Source: Prevotella sp. UBA5387
GTDB lineage: Bacteria; Bacteroidota; Bacteroidia; Bacteroidales; Bacteroidaceae
NCBI GenBank assembly: GCA_002407775.1
Contig: DHOP01000022.1
Location: 10,228 to 23,460 of the forward strand
Direction: 5' to 3'
DNA length: 13,233 bases
Below the pieces are notes generated by a model. That model saw nothing but the letters and a program-made list of their open reading frames with translations. It was not told where the DNA came from and did no database searches. The translations under genes were made by a program, and so were the position numbers. Shown here in pieces: positions 7,175 to 13,233 of the stretch. The stretch's first letter is position 1; the number at the start of each line of letters is the position of its first letter.

Positions 7175-8587
7175 TTACTTATCGCCGTAACTGCTTCCGT
7201 CGAAGCAATGGGTACAAATGCGGCATTTGGGCTTACCAATGCTCTCAACCAGCGTTTCTATCTTGTTGAAACGTAGTGAAGTTAATCCCAATCGGCGGGC
7301 AATCTCCTCTACCATGTGCTGATATTGAGGAGAATCGCTTTTTGCATAGAGTTCCAAGTTCTTGTTGGCGTCACCCTCAAAGTCTTGTATAACACGACGG
7401 GTGATAAGTTCCATATCGCCCTTTGATGCTGTGAAGCCAAGAAATGGACAGCTATAGACAAGCGGTGGACAGGAAATGCGGACATGCACCTCCTTTGCTC
7501 CAGACTCGAAAAACGTGCGCACGTTATCTCGTAACTGTGTGCCACGCACGATAGAGTCATCACAAAATACCACCCGCTTACCATTCAGTATTGGTTCGTT
7601 GGGGATGAGCTTCATCTTGGCAACGAGGTTACGGCGCATCTGATTGTTTGGTGTGAAGCTACGAGGCCATGTCGGTGTGTACTTCAGCACTGCCCTCTTG
7701 TAGGGTATTCCCGTGCCTTCCGCATAACCAATCGCCATGCCTACGCCAGAATCGGGGATACCACAGACCAAGTCTGCCTCTGTGTCGTCAATGCGTCCCA
7801 TGTGTTGGCCATTGCGTTCGCGCATGTCTTCCACATTGACGCCCTCATAGCTACTTGTTGGGAAGCCATAGTATATCCAAAGGAATGAACATATCTGTTC
7901 GCGCTCGGCAGGTTGTTGAAGCACTTCCATTCCTTCGGCGGTTAGGTGTACAATCTCGCCCGGGCCGATGTCACGCAAGATTTTATAGTCCAGATTGGGG
8001 AAAGTCGTCGTCTCGCTGGCAACAGCATAGGCTCCCTCCTTATGTCCGATAACCAATGGTGTACGGCCAAGGAGATCGCGAGCCGCAATGATGCCGTCCT
8101 CAGTGAGAACCACAACCGTGCAAGAGCCCACTATACGGCGGAACACATTATTGATGCCTTCAACAATGGTATCACCCATGTTGATGAGTAGCGCCACTAG
8201 TTCCGTCTGATTAAGTGCATTGGCCGACATCTCACTCAAGTGCATGCGCTGATTTAACAAGTCATCTGCAATTTCCTTGAGATTATTGATATGAGCGACC
8301 GTTGCCACGGCATAACGTCCCAAATGGGAATTCATGATGATGGGTTGTGGGTCGGTATCACTGATGACCCCTATACCCTCATGGCCAGAAAACTCGCTTA
8401 GCTTATCTTCAAACTTGGACCGAAAATAGTCGTTGCCCAAACTATGGATGCTACGATTGAAGCCTCGCTCCTTGTCGAAGGTAACAAGACCTCCTGTCCT
8501 CGTGCCCAAATGTGAATTGTAGTCTGTGCCGTAGAATAGATCGTTAACGCAATCGTGCACAGAGATGGTCCCAAATATTCCGCCCAT
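7175..8587 (-). CDS. PurF-like amidophosphoribosyltransferase paralogue lacking the glutaminase nucleophile
   Basis: A 470-residue protein with the PurF layout: Ntn-hydrolase glutaminase-like domain (1-~230) then a type I phosphoribosyltransferase domain. True PurF adds ammonia from glutamine to PRPP, the first step of purine synthesis. The PRPP motif VVFCDDSIVRGTQ (339-351), GIPDSG (276-281) and the RSFTPNNQMRR flexible-loop region (309-319) are intact. Cys233 (QICSFLWIYYG), Cys380 (YSCPFLG) and the CRICTHC cysteines 455/458/461 match the Fe-S cysteines of Bacillus subtilis-type PurF. However, the N-terminus is M-G-G-I-F-G: the catalytic cysteine at position 2 is Gly, and three further glutamine-pocket positions differ (see findings). 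From memory, Bacteroidales carry this M-G-G form beside a normal PurF (beginning ...HECGVAM), so it is probably not the only copy. It may use free ammonia or another amine, or act as a regulator. A TAACTTTG promoter box lies 33 bases upstream. Confidence 0.88.
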   Translation of the reverse strand: MGGIFGTISVHDCVNDLFYGTDYNSHLGTRTGGLVTFDKERGFNRSIHSLGNDYFRSKFEDKLSEFSGHEGIGVISDTDPQPIIMNSHLGRYAVATVAHINNLKEIADDLLNQRMHLSEMSANALNQTELVALLINMGDTIVEGINNVFRRIVGSCTVVVLTEDGIIAARDLLGRTPLVIGHKEGAYAVASETTTFPNLDYKILRDIGPGEIVHLTAEGMEVLQQPAEREQICSFLWIYYGFPTSSYEGVNVEDMRERNGQHMGRIDDTEADLVCGIPDSGVGMAIGYAEGTGIPYKRAVLKYTPTWPRSFTPNNQMRRNLVAKMKLIPNEPILNGKRVVFCDDSIVRGTQLRDNVRTFFESGAKEVHVRISCPPLVYSCPFLGFTASKGDMELITRRVIQDFEGDANKNLELYAKSDSPQYQHMVEEIARRLGLTSLRFNKIETLVESIGKPKCRICTHCFDGSSYGDK

Positions 8588-8619
8588 ATAACGTGAGTCA
8601 AATTGTAATGTTGAAGTCG

Positions 8620-8652
8620 CAAAGTTACAAAAAAGCCCCCATTACCTATCAA
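8620..8652 (-). promoter_or_regulatory. Bacteroidota-type promoter for the PurF-like gene
   Basis: On the - strand TAACTTTG (8627-8620) is an exact TAnnTTTG -7 box. A TTG (8652-8650) lies 22 bases upstream, a slightly long spacing for the -33 element. A start point near 8613 would leave a leader of roughly 25 bases before the ATG at 8587. Confidence 0.6.
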
Positions 8653-8800
8653 TATTCGCTCCATTTTTCCATATATTGTTCTTAATGTTAGTGAAAAGAT
8701 GTGTATAGTGAACATGAAAGATAGCTAAGAACAACATCTAGTTAGACCTCATCTGCCTATCATAATGTTTGCATTGTCATGGTATTATAATATCAAAGAC

Positions 8801-8830
8801 TTGTCGATTAGGGGAAAATTTGTAAATTTG
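8801..8830 (+). promoter_or_regulatory. Bacteroidota-type promoter for the phosphatase gene
   Basis: TTG (8801-8803), a 19-base spacer, and TAAATTTG (8823-8830) fit the Bacteroidota sigma-ABfr consensus TTTG-N19-TAnnTTTG. Transcription would start near 8836, about 20-25 bases before the ATG at 8859. Just upstream, TATTATAATA (8783-8792) is a short AT-rich palindrome of uncertain meaning. The remainder of the 271-bp divergent gap (8588-8858) is AT-rich with no coding frame that I trust. Confidence 0.65.
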
Positions 8831-8858
8831 CATGGAATAAACGATAACATATAGACAA

Positions 8859-10364
8859 ATGAAGAAGATACTTACTTTGCTTTTTGCAGCTATGCTGACG
8901 ATGCCAACGATGGCTGCGAAGCACCTCATACCGATGCCACGACTCGTGGTCGGACTTGTGATAGACCAGATGCGCTGGGATTATCTCTACTATTATTATG
9001 ACGAATATCGTGCAGACGGACTACGAAAACTGCTTGAACAAGGATACAGCTTTGAGAATACCATGCTCAACTATGTTCCCATGGTCACAGCTGCAGGCCA
9101 TGCCAGTATCTACACAGGCACAGTGCCTGCACTCCACGGCATTGCCAGTAACAATTTTATGGAGAATGGACGCATGGTCTACTGCTGCGATGACTCCACC
9201 GTACAGGCCGTGGGCTCGACCAGTAAGGAGGGTCTCATGTCGCCCCGCAAGCTCTTAGCATCAGGTCTTGGCGACCAGATGAAGATAGCATCCGACTACC
9301 GTTCAAAGGTCATTGGCATTGCCTTGAAGGATCGTTCGGCCATCTTGCCTGCAGGACATGGTGCCGATGGAGCCTATTGGTGGGATACTTCAGCCGGGAA
9401 ATTCGTCACATCGACCTACTATATGGATAAGTTGCCAGTGTGGGCCGAACGCATCAACAATAGGATCAAGGTTAAGCCAGGCACCGACGTGAAGACTTCG
9501 GTGGAGGGAGTAACGAAAACTTTCCAGATGGCGGAGGCAGCAATAGACGGTGAGAACTTAGGTAAGGACGAGATAACCGACTTACTTGCCATCAGTGTAT
9601 CGTCCACGGATGCCATTGGACATACCTTTGGCACACGCGGAAAGGAGAACTACGACACTTATATGGAGGTAGACCGTCAGGTCGCCAACCTGATAGAAAA
9701 GCTTGATGGAAGTGTTGGCAGAGGCAATTATCTGCTATTTCTGACTGCCGATCATGGTGCTGCACACAACCCCAACGAGATGAAGTCGCACCGCATTCCT
9801 GCTGGTGGACTGAACGTTGGCTCATGGCTGAAAGACCTCAACGCAACAGTGGCTGCACGACTAGGTGTTTCTGGTAAGATCATCATGGCAGAGAATGCCG
9901 GCCAATTGTACCTCGACCACGAACTCATTGCCCAAAGCGGCAAGACTCTCGACGAAGCAAAACAGGTCGTCATCGAAGAGATGCAAAAGCGTCCTGACAT
10001 GCTCTTTGTGGTGGACAGGAGTCGTGCGCTTACCACTTCCATACCCGAGATATTGCGGGAAAGAATTGTCAATGGTTACAATGTGAAGCGAAGCGGCGAC
10101 CTTTTCTACATTCCTCGTGCAGGATGGGAGAATGTCAGCGATGCGCCTAATTATAAAGGCACCACCCATGGAGAATGGAATCCCTATGATGCGCACGTTC
10201 CTTTCGTGCTCTTCGGATGGGATGTGGAGCATGGCGAAAGCGTCGAGCCAACCAATATCACTGATATTGTTCCTACCGTATGTGCTATGTTGCACATCCA
10301 GGTGCCCAATAGCTGCATTGGTCAACCGAAGAATGTGAAGTATGTTCAGCCCAAGTCACGTTAA
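8859..10364 (+). CDS. PafA-like periplasmic alkaline phosphatase
   Basis: A 501-residue exported phosphatase of the alkaline phosphatase superfamily. The signal peptide is MKKILTLLFAAMLTMPTMAA, cut around residue 19-20. The bimetal site is complete: Asp36 (GLVIDQMRWD), nucleophile Thr77 (PMVTAAGHASIYTG), Asp251 and His255 (SSTDAIGHTFG), Asp298-His299 (LTADHGA), and His437 (THGEWNPYDAHVP). Asn98 (GIASNNF) and the Lys157-x-Arg159 pair (ALKDRSAI) match Asn100, Lys162 and Arg164 of the Flavobacteriia enzyme PafA, which marks a phosphate monoesterase rather than a nucleotide pyrophosphatase/phosphodiesterase. PafA-type enzymes release phosphate from many monoesters in the periplasm and are known for phosphate-insensitive activity. 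The gene has its own promoter and is divergent from the PurF-like gene; it is followed by a 108-bp AT-rich gap, so it is probably transcribed alone. Activity on diesters cannot be excluded from sequence. Confidence 0.9.
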   Translation: MKKILTLLFAAMLTMPTMAAKHLIPMPRLVVGLVIDQMRWDYLYYYYDEYRADGLRKLLEQGYSFENTMLNYVPMVTAAGHASIYTGTVPALHGIASNNFMENGRMVYCCDDSTVQAVGSTSKEGLMSPRKLLASGLGDQMKIASDYRSKVIGIALKDRSAILPAGHGADGAYWWDTSAGKFVTSTYYMDKLPVWAERINNRIKVKPGTDVKTSVEGVTKTFQMAEAAIDGENLGKDEITDLLAISVSSTDAIGHTFGTRGKENYDTYMEVDRQVANLIEKLDGSVGRGNYLLFLTADHGAAHNPNEMKSHRIPAGGLNVGSWLKDLNATVAARLGVSGKIIMAENAGQLYLDHELIAQSGKTLDEAKQVVIEEMQKRPDMLFVVDRSRALTTSIPEILRERIVNGYNVKRSGDLFYIPRAGWENVSDAPNYKGTTHGEWNPYDAHVPFVLFGWDVEHGESVEPTNITDIVPTVCAMLHIQVPNSCIGQPKNVKYVQPKSR

Positions 10365-10437
10365 AGAGAGTAGGCTGTAAAAAGGAAATGATTGACAATT
10401 AGTTACTTGAATTATATATAAAATCATCAAGTTTCTG

Positions 10438-10453
10438 ATATATTCGAATATAT
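10438..10453. promoter_or_regulatory. 16-bp perfect palindrome, candidate operator
   Basis: ATATATTCGAATATAT is a perfect inverted repeat with no spacer. It lies 6 bases before the TATTTTTG box and 20 bases before the ATG of the metal-efflux operon, where a dimeric repressor or a MerR/ArsR-type metal sensor could bind. No regulator gene is visible beside it. AT-rich DNA makes such palindromes by chance more often than average, so function is a hypothesis. Confidence 0.4.
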
Positions 10454-10458
10454 TTAGT

Positions 10459-10466
10459 TATTTTTG
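10459..10466 (+). promoter_or_regulatory. Candidate -7 promoter box for the metal-efflux operon
   Basis: TATTTTTG matches the Bacteroidota -7 consensus TAnnTTTG. A clear TTTG -33 element is missing; TTTCTG at 10432-10437 is the nearest candidate. The box ends only six bases before the ATG at 10473, so the transcript would be leaderless or nearly so unless another start codon or promoter is used. Confidence 0.45.
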
Positions 10467-10472
10467 TAGCCG

Positions 10473-10892
10473 ATGAAGAGAATCGTCTACATGTTTAACC
10501 TGTGGTTGGCAGCACTCGCATTACTAGCGTTTACTGCCAATCTACACCATCATCACCATGATAAAATATGCTTTGTGGTCGAAGAGTGCAGGTTGGACGG
10601 GCACATCAATGACCAGCATACTGGTCATATGCCACATCAAGGTGACGACACGGAAAAGGATAATTGTTCTGTAGAGACGGCCAAAAATTTTTGGGCAAAT
10701 ACCAACACTCAACAGCAGATTTGTCAATCATTATCTGACAACCTCCATTTTCTTTGTGCGCCGTTACTAGAAATAGGTAGCCGCAACCTTACCTCTTTTG
10801 ATCAGCTCGAACAACCATCAAGTCATCTTGACTTGATATTCCCTCAGGCTTTCATATGGTCTGAGGCCCGACGAGGTCCGCCGGTGTTATAA
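10473..10892 (+). CDS. Small His/Cys-rich exported protein of a metal-efflux operon (DUF6769-like)
   Basis: A 139-residue protein I cannot assign a function to. Residues 5-23 are hydrophobic (after Lys2-Arg3) and act as a signal or membrane anchor; the cut site is unclear, since no good A-x-A follows. Immediately after comes a run of five His (25-29), then Cys33 and Cys39 (ICFVVEEC), scattered His44/49/52/55, and Cys65, Cys84 and Cys95. The protein ends ARRGPPVL. The pattern strongly suggests metal binding in the periplasm. It resembles, from memory, the small DUF6769-type proteins encoded just before CzcA/CusA pumps in Bacteroidota. The pump gene follows after 77 bp on the same strand, so an operon role as a metal-binding chaperone or sensor for the pump is plausible. 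An alternative start at codon 7 (10491) would remove the positive residues of the signal and is less likely. Confidence 0.72.
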   Translation: MKRIVYMFNLWLAALALLAFTANLHHHHHDKICFVVEECRLDGHINDQHTGHMPHQGDDTEKDNCSVETAKNFWANTNTQQQICQSLSDNLHFLCAPLLEIGSRNLTSFDQLEQPSSHLDLIFPQAFIWSEARRGPPVL

Positions 10893-10969
10893 TTATCATT
10901 GTTTGTTTTATTATTAGGGATGCCTTAACGGGCACCTCCAAAACATGATATTTATAACATTCGTCATCT

Positions 10970-13233
10970 ATGATCAACAGAATCATCTACTTTTCCATAC
11001 ACCACAAGTTCGTAGTCGTCCTACTTGTGGCCATTATTATATTCGGTGGTATTTACTCCCTACGGACCATCAACGTGGATTCTACACCGGATATCACCAA
11101 TAACCAAGTTCAAGTCATTACCACTGCCCAGAATCTTTCTACGGCAGACATAGAACAGTTTGTCACTTATCCCATTGAGTTGGCAATGTCAAATCTTCCT
11201 GGTGTTGAAGATATCCGCTCCATTTCCAGATTTGGATTGTCCGTCGTTACCATCGTTTTTAAGGATGACATGGGTACATTACAGCCCAGACAATTGGTAC
11301 ACGAAAAGATTTCGGAGGTAAGAGAGCAAATACCCGAGGGGTTTGGGGTTCCGGAAATGGGGCCAATTTCCACCGGACTTGGCGAGATATACCAATACAC
11401 GCTGGTGCCCAAAGATACTTCTCGATATACCCCACAGGAACTAAGAACGATCCAAGACTGGGTGGTAAAGCGACAACTGTCTTTAATCCCCGGTGTCGTC
11501 GAAGTCAATTCATTTGGCGGAAACATCAAACAATATGAGGTGGCACTCAATACTGAAAAGCTCAAAGCCATGAACACTACCATCAGTGAGGTCTATGAAG
11601 CATTGAGTAAGAACAACGTAAACTCCGGAGGTGGGTATATCGAGGATAGCCACATGGCTAACTTTATCCGTGGGAAGGGTTTGGTCAAGAACCTCGATGA
11701 CATTAGAAACATTGTAGTTAAAACCAATGGAGGAGTACCCGTATTGGTTGGAGATGTTGCAGACGACGTGCGGTTTGGGTCTCAGGTCCGCTTCGGAGCC
11801 TTTACACAAAACGGTCATGAGGCTGTGGGCGGAATGATTTTGATGTTGAAAGGCGCCAATTCGGATAAGGTGGTCACTGATGTAAAAGAACGAATGAAAA
11901 GCATTCAGAAGTCATTGCCAAGCGACATCGAAATCAAACCATTTCTCGATCGATCCAATTTGATTGACCGTACAACTAGTACCATTGCAAGAAACTTGAT
12001 CGAAGGTGCACTGATTGTTATCTTTGTTTTGGTCTTATTGTTGGGGAGCATCCGTGGTGGACTGATTACGGCATCTGTAATCCCACTGTCTTTACTTTTC
12101 GCCTTCATTTTAATGAGGATATTTGGAGTCTGGGCGAACCTGATGAGCTTGGGCGCCATTGACTTCGGAATTATTGTCGATGGAGCAGTAATCATCGTCG
12201 AAGGGATTGTCCATAAGGTGGAGAGCAGGATGAAGAAACAGCAAGGCATGCTTTCTTCAAATGATATGAAGGAAATCAGCTGCCAGTCTGCGTCCACCAT
12301 GATGCATTCTGCCTTTTTCGGTCAGCTCATTATCCTTATCGTATTCATACCTATCATCTTCCTGACAGGCATCAGTGGAAAGATGTTTTCACCCATGGCT
12401 TACACGTTTTCATTCGCCGTAATAGGAGCCATCATACTTTGTCTTACCTATGTCCCCATGGTATCATCTTTATGGCTAAAACCATTTGAGAATCCAAATG
12501 GGCGTTTTGCGCAGTTGGAAATGAAGCTGGGGAACATGAGTAATAGACTCATGGGTAATATTGTCAAGGTTTACCGCCCATTGTTATTTTCGTCATTGCG
12601 ACACAAAGCAATTGTTCTGTCAGTAGCAGTCGCCCTATTAGCAATTACCGGATTTACTTTTGCTCGAATGGGGGGAGAATTCATCCCAAGTCTAGACGAA
12701 GGCGATATTGCCATGCAGGCATTCCTACGCCCAGGCAGTTCACTAACTGAGACCATTCAAAGAGAAAAGGAAATAGAGAATTTACTGCTGTCTTCCTTTC
12801 CCGAGATTAAAACTGTTTGTGCCCGTATAGGTGTTGCCGACATCCCCACCGACCCACAAGGATTTGACTATACGGACAGTTTTATAATCCTGGAGAAGGA
12901 TATGAGCAAATGGAAATCGGCAAAGACAAAGGAAGAATTATTGGAAAAGATTAAGGCTAAGTTGAATACTCTTCCTGGCATTAACTTCTCATTTTCACAA
13001 CCTGTCGCCCTGCGTTTCAACGAATTGTTGACAGGAGTGCGCGAAGATATTGCGGTAAAGCTTTATGGAGATGACTTGAACGAGCTGAATCGATTGGGTG
13101 AACAGATGGCAACTATCATCAGTAAGATTCCCGGTGCGGCCGATGTTGCTCTAGAACGCACAAGTGGGCTACCGCAAATCACCATAGAATACGACCAACA
13201 GAAATTGGCACAATATGGGTTACAAATAGAAAA
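10970..13233 (+). CDS. CzcA-type heavy-metal efflux RND pump (3'-truncated)
   Basis: The first ~754 residues of an inner-membrane RND transporter of the heavy-metal efflux (HME) family, open to the window end; full members are about 1,030-1,050 residues, or longer when fused to a TolC-like part. A transmembrane helix occupies ~12-30, a large periplasmic porter region follows to ~335, then helices from ~342. Asp398, Asp404 and Glu411 in AIDFGIIVDGAVIIVEG match Asp402, Asp408 and Glu415 of Cupriavidus CzcA, the proton-relay residues. The DFG...DGA pattern points to divalent ions (Co/Zn/Cd/Ni) rather than the Cu/Ag CusA group, where the first Asp is Ala. GGEFIPSLDEGDI near 565-577 is another family mark. 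The ATG at 10970 gives the normal N-terminus MINRIIYFSIHHKF. The membrane-fusion and outer-membrane partners should lie just downstream, outside the window. Confidence 0.93.
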   Translation, partial: MINRIIYFSIHHKFVVVLLVAIIIFGGIYSLRTINVDSTPDITNNQVQVITTAQNLSTADIEQFVTYPIELAMSNLPGVEDIRSISRFGLSVVTIVFKDDMGTLQPRQLVHEKISEVREQIPEGFGVPEMGPISTGLGEIYQYTLVPKDTSRYTPQELRTIQDWVVKRQLSLIPGVVEVNSFGGNIKQYEVALNTEKLKAMNTTISEVYEALSKNNVNSGGGYIEDSHMANFIRGKGLVKNLDDIRNIVVKTNGGVPVLVGDVADDVRFGSQVRFGAFTQNGHEAVGGMILMLKGANSDKVVTDVKERMKSIQKSLPSDIEIKPFLDRSNLIDRTTSTIARNLIEGALIVIFVLVLLLGSIRGGLITASVIPLSLLFAFILMRIFGVWANLMSLGAIDFGIIVDGAVIIVEGIVHKVESRMKKQQGMLSSNDMKEISCQSASTMMHSAFFGQLIILIVFIPIIFLTGISGKMFSPMAYTFSFAVIGAIILCLTYVPMVSSLWLKPFENPNGRFAQLEMKLGNMSNRLMGNIVKVYRPLLFSSLRHKAIVLSVAVALLAITGFTFARMGGEFIPSLDEGDIAMQAFLRPGSSLTETIQREKEIENLLLSSFPEIKTVCARIGVADIPTDPQGFDYTDSFIILEKDMSKWKSAKTKEELLEKIKAKLNTLPGINFSFSQPVALRFNELLTGVREDIAVKLYGDDLNELNRLGEQMATIISKIPGAADVALERTSGLPQITIEYDQQKLAQYGLQIE

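Noticed and set aside
9861..10325. 154-residue open frame on the - strand inside the phosphatase gene
   Set aside because: It is antisense to a well-supported gene, has no recognisable motif and has no promoter or ribosome site; treated as a shadow.
10405..10432. Hairpin ACTTGA/TCAAGT after the phosphatase gene as a terminator
   Set aside because: The stem is only 6 bp with a 16-base AT-rich loop, and no T run follows, so it is too weak to call.
10917..10950. TGCC/GGCA inverted repeat between the small His-rich gene and czcA
   Set aside because: The stem is only 4-5 bp with mismatches; it does not make a convincing terminator or riboswitch, and the genes look co-transcribed.
1..13233. CRISPR array, tRNA or rRNA gene, insertion sequence, phage or defence genes
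   Set aside because: I looked for regular repeats, clover-leaf-like stretches, transposase or integrase motifs and terminal inverted repeats on both strands and saw none I could support.

Overview
The window looks like a chromosomal piece of a Bacteroidota bacterium, most likely Bacteroidales (Prevotella/Bacteroides type). Three things support this: the gene set (a GH130 mannosylglucose phosphorylase, MelB-like transporter and AGE-family epimerase in the order known from Bacteroides fragilis; an M-G-G type PurF paralogue; a PafA-like phosphatase), the general lack of strong Shine-Dalgarno sequences, and intergenic -7 boxes of the Bacteroidota form TAnnTTTG. I have no database result, so the genus is a guess.

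Region 1 (1-3920, + strand) is a beta-mannan catabolic operon: the 3' end of a GH130 4-O-beta-D-mannosyl-D-glucose phosphorylase, a GPH-family (MelB-like) sugar:cation symporter, an AGE-family cellobiose/mannobiose 2-epimerase, and an AraC-family regulator. The first three genes overlap by ATGA (4 bp) and the regulator follows after 14 bp. Together they would import beta-1,4-mannobiose, epimerise it to mannosyl-glucose, and split that with phosphate into mannose-1-phosphate and glucose. A strong hairpin at 3974-4013 closes the operon.

Region 2 (4048-8587, - strand) holds a secreted protein of about 980 residues with a DUF4450-like N-terminus and a six-hairpin glycosidase-like core, converging on the mannan operon. 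Upstream of it is a PurF-like amidophosphoribosyltransferase that has lost the glutaminase nucleophile and other glutamine-site residues but keeps the PRPP motif and Fe-S-type cysteines.

Region 3 (8588-10364) is a divergent promoter region with one good TAnnTTTG box facing each way, followed by a periplasmic PafA-like alkaline phosphatase (+ strand) with a complete two-metal site.

Region 4 (10365-13233, + strand) is the start of a heavy-metal efflux operon: an AT-rich promoter with a perfect 16-bp palindrome, a small His/Cys-rich exported or anchored protein, and a CzcA-type RND pump cut off by the window end. No tRNA, rRNA, CRISPR array, insertion sequence or phage gene was seen. I did not find a clearly new multi-gene system. 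The items most worth a second look are the glutaminase-dead PurF paralogue, the unassigned DUF4450-type glycosidase, and the palindrome in the metal-efflux promoter.
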